From assembly GCF_958405655.1 (NCBI RefSeq), contig NZ_CATYWO010000002.1:806001-870000 (forward strand): DNA of 64,000 nucleotides. The letters are read 5' to 3'. This stretch comes from Ralstonia condita (lineage in GTDB: Bacteria; Pseudomonadota; Gammaproteobacteria; Burkholderiales; Burkholderiaceae). The notes beneath the pieces were generated by a model, which saw only the letters and a list, made by a program, of their open reading frames with translations, did not search any database and was not told the DNA's origin. Numbering within the stretch: the first letter of the stretch is position 1; each line of letters starts with the position of its first letter. The position numbers and the translations under genes are program-made. Positions 51,439 to 60,532 of this stretch are shown piece after piece.

Positions 51439-51650
51439 CGGTCAGGACGGTGCTTCAGACGCACTTGAGGCAGCGCACGGCCGGCATGTCGTGAACGGCC
51501 ACGGCGTCGGGTCAAGCGGGCCGCGCAATCCGCCGGATCAGGGGCGCCGTACCACGCGAGGTGGCCGCCTGCCGAGCGCGCGATGCGCCGTTTGCCCATC
51601 GCGCAGGACGATTGGCGGCCTGGCGGCCGTGGCGCAACGCTGCCACGACG

Positions 51651-52355
51651 TCAAGCGCCATAAGCCCGTAGCCGTTCGAGGCTCACCACCGTCACGCCGC
51701 CGTATTCGAGCCGCACGACGCCGTCCTTCTCGAGCGCCTTCAACGACTGGTTGGCCACCTGCCGTGTCATGCCGGAGAGCAGGCCGAGTTCTTCCTGCGT
51801 GATCTCCAGGTGATCGCCTGCACCGGGGTAGAGCACCGGGTTGAACAGCGAGGCAATGCAGCGTGCCAGCCGGGGCGTGGCGTCGAGCAGGCGGTCGTAT
51901 TCGAGCAGTGCCATGAAGTGCCCGAGCCGCTCGTTGAGTTGCTTCACCAGGAAGCGGTTAAAGGCGACGCTGTTGTCGACCAGCCACATGAAGGTGGGGC
52001 GGTCCATGAAGGCCATGCGGGTATCGCGCAGCGCGACGATGTCGTAGCGGCGCGGCTCGTTCTTGAGCACCGTGCCCTCGCCAAACCAGCCGCCGGCCGG
52101 TACCCCGGTGAACGTGACGCTGCGCCCCTCGGGCGATACCGTGCCGATCTTGATGAGGCCAGTGACCACGCCGGTCCAGCTTTCCAGCAGCGTGTTCTTC
52201 GGGCAGATGCACGCACCGCGGGCGTAAGCCTTTTCGACGATGCCGGCGCAGGCGCGGTCGGCTTCGTCGGCAGGCAGCTCGATCGACCACGCGGCGATGT
52301 GTGCGAGGCGCGCGCGGCTGATGCCGGGGCGCGCGTTCGTGTCCAGTTCAGCCAC
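51651..52355 (-). CDS. Crp/Fnr-family regulator without FNR cysteines
   Basis: 234 residues from GTG 52355, overlapping the upstream isomerase by 8 bases. The cyclic-nucleotide-binding-like beta barrel includes GRSVTFTGVPAGGWFGEGTV. The HTH is ITQEELGLLSGMTRQVANQS with LKALEKDGVVRLEYGGVTVV. It has only two cysteines (in GACICPKN and in the CAGIV region), not in FNR spacing. It probably regulates the CoA-transferase/isomerase operon in which it lies. Confidence 0.88.
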   Translation of the reverse strand: MAELDTNARPGISRARLAHIAAWSIELPADEADRACAGIVEKAYARGACICPKNTLLESWTGVVTGLIKIGTVSPEGRSVTFTGVPAGGWFGEGTVLKNEPRRYDIVALRDTRMAFMDRPTFMWLVDNSVAFNRFLVKQLNERLGHFMALLEYDRLLDATPRLARCIASLFNPVLYPGAGDHLEITQEELGLLSGMTRQVANQSLKALEKDGVVRLEYGGVTVVSLERLRAYGA

Positions 52356-52983
52356 GCTGGATGCCCACTGGCAGCGTGCTGACGCGCCGGACCTCCGGCG
52401 TGGCGAGCCAGTCCGTGTGCAGGCACTGCAGGAACATGCCGGTCGCGTCTTCGCCCCAGAAGAGTTCACCGTGGTGGGCGAGGGTGGGGACGCCGAAGAC
52501 GCCGAGCGCGAGCGCGGCTTCGGTGTGCTGGCGCAGGGCATCCTTCACGGCCGGATCTTCGACGGCGCTCGCGCCCTCCGGGTACCCCACTGCCGCGCAC
52601 AGCGCTGCAAAACCCTCGGGCGAGGCAACGTCGTTTCCGTCGCGCCAGATGTGCCGGAACACCGCGCGCACGGCATCGAGCGTCCCGCCCATCGCGATCG
52701 TCAGTCGCAGCGCCTTGATCGGATTGAACGGGTGCGCCGGCGGCATGCGGAACGGAATGCCCAACTGCTGCGCCCGGAACAGCGCATGCCGATACGTGAA
52801 GACGCGCTTCGGGCTGATTTCCGCCGGGCCGCGCTGCCCCCAATGATTCAGGATCGCGCCGAGCACTACCGGACGCGGATGCACGACCATGTCATGGCCC
52901 TGCTGCAGCCGATCGAACTGCTCGAGCTGCAGGTACGCAAACGGCGAGATGACATCGAAGAACCAATCGACGGTGGTGGACAT
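52348..52983 (-). CDS. 2-hydroxychromene-2-carboxylate isomerase family protein
   Basis: 211 residues. The N-terminal VDWFFDVISPFAYLQLEQFD has the glutathione-binding serine of the kappa-class GST/HCCA-isomerase group, followed by NHWGQRGPAEISPKRVFTYR and GVFGVPTLAHHGELFWGEDA, a conserved cis-proline motif. It is a glutathione-dependent isomerase or DsbA-fold enzyme. It is 9 bp downstream of the CoA-transferase B gene. Confidence 0.87.
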   Translation of the reverse strand: MSTTVDWFFDVISPFAYLQLEQFDRLQQGHDMVVHPRPVVLGAILNHWGQRGPAEISPKRVFTYRHALFRAQQLGIPFRMPPAHPFNPIKALRLTIAMGGTLDAVRAVFRHIWRDGNDVASPEGFAALCAAVGYPEGASAVEDPAVKDALRQHTEAALALGVFGVPTLAHHGELFWGEDATGMFLQCLHTDWLATPEVRRVSTLPVGIQRG

Positions 52984-52992
52984 GGAGTCTCC

Positions 52993-53667
52993 TCAGGCAG
53001 CGTGTATCTGCAGCAGCGGCGCCAGGGTGAAGGGCGCTGCGGTCATGGCGCGAATATCGTCGAGTGTCGCATGCGACAGGATTTCGCGCAGTACGAGCCC
53101 CCCGTCCGTCACGTCGAACACGGCGTGCTCCGTCACGATGACCTTCACGCAGCCCTGGCCGGTGAGCGGCAGCGTGCAGCGCGGCAGGATCTTCGAGTTG
53201 CCATGCTTGTCGGTGTGCGCAAGCGCTGCGATCACCTTGCGCGTGCCGTAGCACAGGTCCATCGCTCCGCCGATGCCGGGCCACCATTTGCCGTCGCGCT
53301 GGCAGGCCCAGTTGGCGAGATTGCCGAGCGCATCGACCTGCAGGGCGCCGAGAATGGTCACGTCGATATAGCCATTGCGCATCGCGCCGAGCGACGTGGC
53401 GAGGTCCATGAGGGCGGCGCCGGGCATCAGGGTGATGGGCTCGCACCCGGCGTTGGTGAGGTCGCTGTCGATGACATCCAGGCCGGGGCGTCCGCCGAAG
53501 CCAAAGGCGCCATTCTCGGTGTGGAAGATGACACCGGCCTCGGCATCCAGGTAGTTGGCCGTGAGCGTCGGAATGCCAAGGCCGAGGTTGACGACTTCTC
53601 CGGGGCGCAGCTCCAATGCGCAGCGCGCGGCGATGCGTTGCTTGGGGTGATCGGGCAGGGCTTGCAT
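52993..53667 (-). CDS. CoA-transferase subunit B (3-oxoacid type)
   Basis: 224 residues from ATG 53667, preceded by AAGGAGACCGCC; an ATG at 53703 coupled to the A gene by ATGA would add 12 residues. The family B motifs are LGLGIPTLTANYLDAEAGVI and the catalytic-Glu segment FHTENGAFGFGGRP. With subunit A it moves CoA from a donor acyl-CoA to a 3-oxoacid or glutaconate-like acid. Confidence 0.9.
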   Translation of the reverse strand: MQALPDHPKQRIAARCALELRPGEVVNLGLGIPTLTANYLDAEAGVIFHTENGAFGFGGRPGLDVIDSDLTNAGCEPITLMPGAALMDLATSLGAMRNGYIDVTILGALQVDALGNLANWACQRDGKWWPGIGGAMDLCYGTRKVIAALAHTDKHGNSKILPRCTLPLTGQGCVKVIVTEHAVFDVTDGGLVLREILSHATLDDIRAMTAAPFTLAPLLQIHAA

Positions 53668-53699
53668 GGCGGTCTCCTTGATCGCTCGCTGGGGTGCGG

Positions 53700-54464
53700 T
53701 CATGCTTGCGCGGCAGCAGGCAGGCGGCCGAGCTTGGTCCAGTGTTGCCGGTAGAGCGCGTGCTGGTCTTCCAGCGTCAGGCCCTGCACCACGGCGTTGA
53801 CGAATACGCCCGGGCAGCCGACCCGTTCTGGCGGAATCGCGCCCACTTCCACGATCTCGTTCACTTCAACGATGGTGTAATCGCCCGCCATGGCGATGTC
53901 GCGCTGGTTCTGCAGCGCCGTGCCGCGAAACTCGACGTTGCCGAACGTATCGGCGCGCCAGCCCTTGATGATCGAGACGTCTGCACGCAGGGGCGGCTCC
54001 ACGAAGCACGTCATGCCGTCAACGCTGATCGTCGGCTTTGGCCCGCCGCGCGCCGGGAACATTCCCGGCTGGTCAAGGATGCCCACGCCCACCGGCACGA
54101 GGGCGCCGCCCAGTCCCAGCGCACCCGCGCGCACTTTTTCGGCCCAGGTGCCCATGGGGAAGAACTCGGCCACGCGCACCGCGTCGGTCAGATACGCCCG
54201 GGTAGATTCGTCCGTGGTGCCGACGTGCGTGCCGATGAACTCGGCGAGCTGGCCAGACGCAAACAACTTCGCCTTGAGAAAGCCGCCGCGCAGTCCCGGC
54301 GTGTTGGTGATGAGCGTGAGGCGGTCGGTGCCGCTGGCGAGCAGGGCCTCGATGCAGCAGGCTGGCTCGCCGGCGCCCACGAATTCGCCCAGCATCAGAC
54401 GGCTGCCGCTGCGGACGTGGGCGACGGCCTCGTCCACGGAAAGGACCTTGTTGGCGTAGCGCAT
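53700..54464 (-). CDS. CoA-transferase subunit A (3-oxoacid type)
   Basis: 254 residues from MRYANKVLSVDEAVAHVRSG, after CAGGAGACACC. GSRLMLGEFVGAGEPACCIE is the family A signature (GFGLCGIPE-like) with a nonstandard EFVGAGEP sequence. It is the first gene of a minus-strand operon that adds subunit B, an HCCA-isomerase-like enzyme and a Crp/Fnr regulator, suggesting breakdown of an aromatic or other carboxylic acid through CoA thioesters. Confidence 0.9.
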   Translation of the reverse strand: MRYANKVLSVDEAVAHVRSGSRLMLGEFVGAGEPACCIEALLASGTDRLTLITNTPGLRGGFLKAKLFASGQLAEFIGTHVGTTDESTRAYLTDAVRVAEFFPMGTWAEKVRAGALGLGGALVPVGVGILDQPGMFPARGGPKPTISVDGMTCFVEPPLRADVSIIKGWRADTFGNVEFRGTALQNQRDIAMAGDYTIVEVNEIVEVGAIPPERVGCPGVFVNAVVQGLTLEDQHALYRQHWTKLGRLPAAAQA

Positions 54465-54699
54465 GGTGTCTCCTGTCGTGGCCGGTCGTGCGGACATTCC
54501 GGGCCGGCCTGCGGCGCAGTGTAGGAGTGGCGTTTTCGGGGCGATGTCTTCTGCATGACATTTGCTTCGTAAGGTTTGGTCAAGGGCGTCCTATATAGTT
54601 GTGAGGCCGTACGAACCATGCTGCATTGCGGTTGTCGCGCCCGGGCCGGACAGGCCCATTCCCCGATCGATCCCACCCGCACCTCGTTTTCAGGACCGC

Positions 54700-55917
54700 A
54701 TGCACGTAGACACCCCCCTCATCTCGACCATCATCGGTGGCCTGGTGCTGGCCTTTGTCTTCGGCACCATTGCGCAGCGTTTGCGGCTGCCGCCGCTGGT
54801 GGGCTATCTGGTGGCGGGCGTGCTGGCCGGGCCGTTCACCCCCGGCTTCGTGGCCGACCAGAGCCTCGCGCCCCAACTGGCCGAGCTGGGCGTGATCCTG
54901 CTGATGTTCGGTGTCGGTCTGCATTTCTCGATGAGGGAACTGCTGGCCGTGAAGGCCATCGCCATTCCGGGCGCCATCGGCCAGATTGCGCTCGCCACGC
55001 TCATGGGCATGGGCCTGGCGTGGCTGCTGGGCTGGGATTGGGGCCCCGGGCTGGTGTTCGGGTTGGCACTGTCGGTGGCGAGTACCGTGGTGCTGCTCAA
55101 GGCGCTGGAAGATCGCGGCATCGAGCATTCGCACGAAGGCCACATCGCCGTGGGCTGGCTGATCGTCGAAGATCTGGTGATGGTCGTGACGCTGGTGTTA
55201 TTGCCGGCACTGGCCGGCGCCTTGGGCGGTGCCGGCAGCACGGCCGCCAGCGTATGGGAGATCGCCAGGGTGCTGGCGATCACGCTCTCGAAGGTGGTCG
55301 CCTTTGCCGCGCTGATGCTCGTGGTCGGCCGTCGCGTGATTCCGTGGATGCTCGAGCGCATCGTCATGACGGGCAGCCGTGAACTGTTCCGCCTGGGTGT
55401 ACTGGCCACCGCGTTGGGTGTCGCCTATGGGGCAACGGTCCTGTTCGGTGTGTCGTTCGCGCTGGGTGCGTTCTTTGCGGGCATGGTGCTGGCCGAGTCG
55501 GAGTTCAGCCAGCGCGCCGCGGAAGAATCGCTGCCGCTGCGCGATGCGTTTGCGGTGCTGTTCTTCGTGTCGGTGGGCATGCTGTTCGACCCGCGTGTGC
55601 TGGTTGAAGACACCTGGGCGGTGCTGGGCACGGTGCTGATCGTGGTCGTGGGCAAATCGCTGGCGGCGTTCGGGGTAATGCGTGCGTTCGGCCACGGCAA
55701 TCGCACGGCGCTGACGATCTCCGCCAGCCTCGCGCAGATCGGCGAGTTCTCGTTCATCCTGATTGGCCTGGGGATCGGGCTGGAAATCCTGCCGGTGCGC
55801 GCACGTGGGCTGCTGCTGGCGGCGGCGATCCTGTCCATCCTGTTAAATCCGCTGATGTTCGGCCTGATCAACCGGATCAAGCGCGAAGTGGCGGCAGAGC
55901 CGGCAGCAACGGACTGA
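54700..55917 (+). CDS. CPA2-family cation:proton antiporter
   Basis: 405 residues from MHVDTPLISTIIGGLVLAFV with about twelve membrane segments. GTIAQRLRLPPLVGYLVAGV and ALSVASTVVLLKALEDRGIE with AVGWLIVEDLVMVVTLVLLP match the Kef/YbaL group. It ends after the membrane domain, so the TrkA-N nucleotide-binding domain of YbaL/KefC is absent. It probably exchanges K+ or Na+ for protons. Confidence 0.9.
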   Translation: MHVDTPLISTIIGGLVLAFVFGTIAQRLRLPPLVGYLVAGVLAGPFTPGFVADQSLAPQLAELGVILLMFGVGLHFSMRELLAVKAIAIPGAIGQIALATLMGMGLAWLLGWDWGPGLVFGLALSVASTVVLLKALEDRGIEHSHEGHIAVGWLIVEDLVMVVTLVLLPALAGALGGAGSTAASVWEIARVLAITLSKVVAFAALMLVVGRRVIPWMLERIVMTGSRELFRLGVLATALGVAYGATVLFGVSFALGAFFAGMVLAESEFSQRAAEESLPLRDAFAVLFFVSVGMLFDPRVLVEDTWAVLGTVLIVVVGKSLAAFGVMRAFGHGNRTALTISASLAQIGEFSFILIGLGIGLEILPVRARGLLLAAAILSILLNPLMFGLINRIKREVAAEPAATD

Positions 55918-55967
55918 CGCCCTACGCTTGTTACCCAACCCCGAATCTTTCGTAGCGAGGAGTGTTC

Positions 55968-56522
55968 ATGGGCAATCTGAGTATCGGAGTGATCGTCGGC
56001 AGCCTGCGCAAGGCGTCGTTCAACCGCCAGCTCGCGCACGCGCTGGTCGGCTTGTTGCCGTCAGGGGTGGAGGCCAGGTTTATCGAGATCGGCGATCTGC
56101 CGCTCTACAACCAGGACCTGGACGGCAACCTGCCCGAGCCCGTGCAGCGTTTCAAGGCCGGAGTGGCTGGCGTGGACGCCGTGCTGTTTGTGACGCCGGA
56201 ATACAACCGCGGCATGCCGGGCGTGCTGAAAAATGCGATTGACTGGGGTTCGCGACCCTACGGCCAGAGCGTGTGGGGCGGCAAGCCGGCGGGCGTTGCC
56301 GGTGCCTCGCCGGGTGCGATCGGCACGGCGTTGTCGCAGGCGCAGTTACGCAATGTGCTCTCGGCCGTAGGCGTGAAGGCTCTGCCCTTGCCGGAGGTGT
56401 TCTTCCACTTTGCGGGAGAGCCCTTCGATGCGCAGGGCCAGGTGGTGGACGCGCGCACGCGCCAGTTTCTGCAGGGGTTCGTGGACCGATTCGTTCAGTG
56501 GGCTGCAGAGAGCCGCGCGTAG
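55968..56522 (+). CDS. NADPH-dependent FMN reductase
   Basis: 184 residues. The flavodoxin-like FMN site is GSLRKASFNRQLAHALVGLL, and PEYNRGMPGVLKNAIDWGSR is the second FMN loop characteristic of the NADPH-dependent FMN/quinone/chromate reductases (ChrR/YieF-like). A GCGAGGAGTGTTC ribosome site sits before ATG 55968. It probably reduces quinones or other electrophiles two electrons at a time. Confidence 0.92.
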   Translation: MGNLSIGVIVGSLRKASFNRQLAHALVGLLPSGVEARFIEIGDLPLYNQDLDGNLPEPVQRFKAGVAGVDAVLFVTPEYNRGMPGVLKNAIDWGSRPYGQSVWGGKPAGVAGASPGAIGTALSQAQLRNVLSAVGVKALPLPEVFFHFAGEPFDAQGQVVDARTRQFLQGFVDRFVQWAAESRA

Positions 56523-56560
56523 GGCGCGCCTTGCGAATCGATCAACCGGGGGAATTCAGG

Positions 56561-56594
56561 GCCGGGCGGGAAGGGGGCTTCCCGCTCGGCCGTT
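56561..56594 (+). terminator. Terminator after the FMN reductase
   Basis: GCCGGGCGGGAAG (56561-56573) pairs with CTTCCCGCTCGGC (56578-56590) with one mismatch around GGGG and is followed by CGTTTT. Confidence 0.85.
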
Positions 56595-56613
56595 TTGCTT
56601 CTGGGCCGCGCGT

Positions 56614-56709
56614 TCAGGCCAGGAATGCGGCGGCGCTGATGAGCCAGCCGGCTGCAACGCAGCTTGCGATCCAGGCAGCCATGACGGCGCCGATATCCAA
56701 CCATTTCAT
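56614..56709 (-). CDS. 31-residue membrane microprotein
   Basis: Starts ATG 56709 after AAGGAGAACAATC, a near-perfect Shine-Dalgarno at good spacing. The protein MKWLDIGAVMAAWIASCVAA is followed by 11 more residues, WLISAAAFLA being the end, and is one hydrophobic helix with an Asp near the N terminus. It is too short for ordinary gene finders. It probably spans the inner membrane and may modulate a transporter or sensor; no partner is evident, although a palindrome lies 200 bp upstream. Confidence 0.6.
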   Translation of the reverse strand: MKWLDIGAVMAAWIASCVAAGWLISAAAFLA

Positions 56710-56908
56710 GATTGTTCTCCTTACAACACTTGCAATGCATGTCCAGGCAATCGATGTCTGAACAACTGTCATGAAGTTTAGGTGTTGCAATGCGGAAGAA
56801 CAATATGGCGGGAGGTGAACAGACTGTTCCAAAGGTAACAACAAATTTCAGCCCTTGCGTGGCGTGGGCCGCGCTTGGCGCCTGCCACGTGACGGCCTGG
56901 GAGTGGCG

Positions 56909-56925
56909 TTGTTGCGCTGCAACAA
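56909..56925. promoter_or_regulatory. Palindrome in the microprotein upstream region
   Basis: TTGTTGC (56909-56915) and GCAACAA (56919-56925) are a perfect 7-bp inverted repeat with a GCT spacer, in an AT-richer island between the hypothetical protein ending at 56947 and the 31-residue gene. Could be an operator or small hairpin. Confidence 0.4.
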
Positions 56926-56946
56926 TAATGCTCTTGCACGACCTGT

Positions 56947-57618
56947 TCAGCGTGGGCGAAAGGTAGTGGCGACTGCGTCGGCAAATCGCGCCTCGTCGAC
57001 AAAGTCAGGCTCGCCATGGCCGGCGGTGCCGAAGACGCGCAGGAGATACACCGCGCCATGTCCGAAGAACGCGTACCCGCGCACCGTGGCCGTCCGGTCT
57101 TCCCGCGTGCGCCACTCGCCTTCCCAGTAGATCAACGAATGTCCTCCCAGCGATCGCAGTGCCGGCGATTTGCCCCGGACAAGACGGACCGCCCACGCGG
57201 GGCAGTCATCATGCACACGCGATTCCATATGGTTGAGCAGGATGGCCAGATCACGATGGCGCAGGGTCTCCAGATACGCCGGCGTGCCGTCGGGAAAACT
57301 GGATCTGCGTACTGTCACCAGCCCGAAGGCTTCCGATGGCGCCGCCTGTTGCGCCAAGACCAGGCGGGACGGCCCGAACGGTGAAGCGATGATTGCGGCA
57401 ACGCCGGGGATGGGCGCGTCGGGGCCCAGACGCAGCGGACCCCAGCCACGCGGCAGCGCGAGTGTCGCGCCGTCGTCGATGCGCAAGGTGACGGGATTGG
57501 CCAATCTGGGCGCGGCCGCAATGGGCACGGTCCACGCCAGCACGACGAGCGCGAGCCACAGCGCCGCCCGTGTGGGGCGGACGCGCTGGCGATACGTCCT
57601 CGTCTTCAATGGCGCCAC
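56947..57618 (-). CDS. Exported hypothetical protein
   Basis: 223 residues from GTG 57618, preceded by CAGGAGCCAACGC at ideal spacing; an ATG at 57687 is in frame but has no such site. The N terminus has a basic stretch (RQRVRPTRAALWLALVVLAW) and a cleavable or anchoring hydrophobic segment ending PIAAAPR. The mature part includes LVRGKSPALRSLGGHSLIYW and FFGHGAVYLLRVFGTAG. No family is recognised with certainty. Probably periplasmic. Confidence 0.65.
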   Translation of the reverse strand: MAPLKTRTYRQRVRPTRAALWLALVVLAWTVPIAAAPRLANPVTLRIDDGATLALPRGWGPLRLGPDAPIPGVAAIIASPFGPSRLVLAQQAAPSEAFGLVTVRRSSFPDGTPAYLETLRHRDLAILLNHMESRVHDDCPAWAVRLVRGKSPALRSLGGHSLIYWEGEWRTREDRTATVRGYAFFGHGAVYLLRVFGTAGHGEPDFVDEARFADAVATTFRPR

Positions 57619-57921
57619 GCGTTGGCTCCTGGCAGAGAAAGCAGGGGGAGGCGACCACGGTTGGCGAGCGATTGACTGTATGTGCACATGTCTCCTGCCA
57701 GCAAAGCCGGTGCCTACGCTGTCAGCAGGCGCTCCATCCCCCGGTCACAACATATCGACTTGCGCGCGTGCACGCCATCGACGCTTGGTGGGGTATCGAA
57801 CGGACGAGTCCGGCGCGGCTGGCTCTATCACGCCCCGCCACCGTGGCTCTTTTCACAGGGCCACGTGGTTGGGTAGGGTGACGTTTGGCCGCTGTCCCCA
57901 TCGACATCCCGACGCACTTGC

Positions 57922-58635
57922 ATGACCTCCACCACGATTAACCCCTGTCAGCAGCCCATCGGCGTGCCGTTGCCCGACTGGAGCGCGCGGCCCGTGCCGC
58001 CGCACGCGCCGTTGGCCGGTCGCTATTGCCGGCTGGAACCGCTGGATGCCGCCCGCCATGCCACTGCATTGTTCGAGGCATTCCGCCAGGCGGACGACGG
58101 CCGCGACTGGACCTACCTGACGGAAGGACCATTTGCCGATGCAGACGCGCACCGCGCTTATGTCGAACGCATCGCGGCGCGCCGTGATCCTTTGCAGTAC
58201 GCCGTGATCGACGCACGGACCGATCGCCCGGTCGGGACATTGGCCCTGATGCGCATCACCCCTGAGCATGGGGTGGTCGAAGTGGGGGCCGTGACGTTTT
58301 CGCCCCGGTTACAGCGCACACCAGCTTCGACAGAGGCGCAGTTCCTGCTGATGAAGCATGTGTTCGATGACCTCGGCTATCGGCGCTACGAGTGGAAATG
58401 CGACAGCCTGAACGCACCGTCACGGCAGGCCGCGCTACGGCTCGGCTTTCAGTTCGAAGGGATCTTCCGGCAGGCGGTGGTCTACAAGGGGCGCAGCCGG
58501 GACACCGCATGGTTTTCGATCATCGATGCCGAATGGCCCCGGCTGCGGACGGCGTTCGAGCGGTGGCTGGCGCCGGAGAACTTTGGCGGGCAGGGGCGCC
58601 AGCGCATGTCACTGAACGCGCTGCGTCCGTCCTAG
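57922..58635 (+). CDS. RimJ/RimL-type GNAT acetyltransferase
   Basis: 237 residues. It starts GRYCRLEPLDAARHATALFE and contains EVGAVTFSPRLQRTPASTEA, RYEWKCDSLNAPSRQAALRL and GFQFEGIFRQAVVYKGRSRD, which follow the GNAT (acetyltransf_3, RimJ/RimL-like) layout. It probably acetylates a protein N terminus or a small molecule. The 303 bp before it (57619-57921) carry the divergent promoters of this gene and of the exported protein; I see no other gene there. Confidence 0.87.
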   Translation: MTSTTINPCQQPIGVPLPDWSARPVPPHAPLAGRYCRLEPLDAARHATALFEAFRQADDGRDWTYLTEGPFADADAHRAYVERIAARRDPLQYAVIDARTDRPVGTLALMRITPEHGVVEVGAVTFSPRLQRTPASTEAQFLLMKHVFDDLGYRRYEWKCDSLNAPSRQAALRLGFQFEGIFRQAVVYKGRSRDTAWFSIIDAEWPRLRTAFERWLAPENFGGQGRQRMSLNALRPS

Positions 58636-58762
58636 TGTTCACGCTCCGGTTCCGCTCACGCCTTCTCGTGGGGCAGCGCGCAAGCGCCGGTTCCCGTTGC
58701 TTCGACTTCAGGCCCGTTGAGTGCGCCCGATACGGAAGCGGCACCGGCGATCACGCCGGGGG

Positions 58763-60376
58763 CTAGGCATCGGGCCCGGACGCATCGGCATACATGCCAC
58801 GCAGCGCGAGCGCGCGTTCGGCCTCCGGCAAGTCGAGGATGGCGCGCGCGAAGCCAATCAACGCCTGGCAGCGATCAGCCGGCGGGGCTGCCTCACGCAG
58901 TTGGGGAAGCGTCAGCACACGTTGCTCGTGCGGTGGCAGGGCGGCCACGGCCAAGTGCAGGGCGGGAAGGGTTTGTGCGCGCGTGATGGCCGGTGCGTGT
59001 TCCGGTTCGGCCGCGCGCACCAGATCGGCAAAGAGGCTTTGCTGGCGTGCGATCAGGTCGCGCGGCAGTTGCGCGGCGGCAGCGCCTGCGTCGGCCGTGC
59101 CGTCCAGGTACGCAACGCAGGCGGCTGGGCTGAGTCGCTGCAGGGCCTGCGCTTCTTCCAGCGTCAGCTGGGCATTCGCGAACAACAGGGCATCGGGCGC
59201 GGTCGGGATCAGCGCGCGATACAGCTTGGTCGACTGCGCGCGCAGCAAGGCCATCACCTGCGCATCCGTGGCGCCGCGCTGGAGGGCTTGCCAGACGGTG
59301 TCGAGCAAGTGGCCGAAATGCGCCGGATACTTGCGCTCGAGCGTGGCATAGAGCGTGACGCTGCGCAGTTCGGCTGCCAGTGCCTGACGGCTGCGGAGCA
59401 GCGTGGCCATGGTGGCGTATTCACCGCCGGCCGAGGCTCGGGTGATGACGTGGCTGGCCAGCAGCTCCGACGGGTTCGGAAACCACATCTGGTCGAACGG
59501 GGTGTTCTGCACGCGGCGCACGAATGCGTCGGGCAGGCCGGTTTCGGCGTACGCACTCCAGAGTTCGTTGCCGGTTGCGCCGGGTGTCTGATCATGTTCG
59601 GCGCCCACCGCGCGCGGGCGGTGGAAGCCGATGCGCGCACCCGGGGCGGCGGCACGGTCCTCGCCCGCCAGAAAGGCGATCGTGCAGGCGGACGCGCAGG
59701 TGCGTTCGACATACGTGCGCAAGCGGTGGCGGCGGATGACGTCCGCGACCAGCGCACCTTCCCGCAGCCAGCCGCCTTCGGAATTCAGCACCACGGCGGT
59801 GGCTTGTGGCGCCTTGCGCAGCGCGGCCTCCAGTGCATCTGCGGCGCCGTCGTTCATGCCGCCCGTAAAGAGAATGGCACGCCCATCGCGTTGCGGCACG
59901 ACCGCGAACGGCGAGGCAGCCTGCTCGCCCAGTGCCGTGCGCAGATGCGCGCCCAGGCGCGGCAAATCGTTGACCACGCGCGCACTCGTCGCGAGGGCGC
60001 CCAGCACGATCATCAGCTTGGCCGCCACCGGCCACACGCTTGACGCGCCGGCCCGCCGGTGGCTGATTTGTTCACGCCCCGCCGAGCGCCACGTGCCGAC
60101 CACCGCCCAGATCCACAGCGCAACGCCCACCGCATAAATGGCCAGCAATGCGGACGACGCCGCGCGCGCCGGTGCGTTGTGTGCCAAAGCGTGCGTAATG
60201 CCAGCGCTGAGCGCGACCACGCCAAATTGCATCAGCGCAGTGTGCAGCCAGTACGAGCGGGCAAGACTGTAGTCGCCTCGCCAGTGGCGGGCAAAGAAGT
60301 TGCGGGAAGGGGGGCGCGGCCGACGAGGATCGACAGGTGTGAGCGGAGGCAGAGCGTCGCTGGCGGCGGAGGTCAT
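58763..60376 (-). CDS. Membrane protein with a ClpP-like periplasmic serine-protease domain
   Basis: 537 residues. Three hydrophobic segments at about 44-64, 76-96 and 115-135 form a membrane anchor. Residues about 160-300 form a ClpP/crotonase-like domain: AVVLNSEGGWLREGALVADV supplies the oxyanion glycines, CASACTIAFLAGED carries the candidate nucleophile Ser229 between Cys227 and Cys231, and GARIGFHRP holds His252. The last ~230 residues are helical and Ala/Leu-rich. Related proteins are annotated as predicted periplasmic or SppA-like. Actual activity is not shown. Confidence 0.75.
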   Translation of the reverse strand: MTSAASDALPPLTPVDPRRPRPPSRNFFARHWRGDYSLARSYWLHTALMQFGVVALSAGITHALAHNAPARAASSALLAIYAVGVALWIWAVVGTWRSAGREQISHRRAGASSVWPVAAKLMIVLGALATSARVVNDLPRLGAHLRTALGEQAASPFAVVPQRDGRAILFTGGMNDGAADALEAALRKAPQATAVVLNSEGGWLREGALVADVIRRHRLRTYVERTCASACTIAFLAGEDRAAAPGARIGFHRPRAVGAEHDQTPGATGNELWSAYAETGLPDAFVRRVQNTPFDQMWFPNPSELLASHVITRASAGGEYATMATLLRSRQALAAELRSVTLYATLERKYPAHFGHLLDTVWQALQRGATDAQVMALLRAQSTKLYRALIPTAPDALLFANAQLTLEEAQALQRLSPAACVAYLDGTADAGAAAAQLPRDLIARQQSLFADLVRAAEPEHAPAITRAQTLPALHLAVAALPPHEQRVLTLPQLREAAPPADRCQALIGFARAILDLPEAERALALRGMYADASGPDA

Positions 60377-60532
60377 TCGTGGTCTCGATGCCGAGCAGGG
60401 GCACGCGGCGCCGCGATTGTCGCCCTTGGCGTCGCAGGCTCGCCTCCCCCCGTTGGGAGGGGGTGTTGGGCGAGCCGGGCACCCGTCGGCGGAGGTGTCA
60501 TCGCAGGAGGACGGCCGCCAGGGGGGCGCCTG

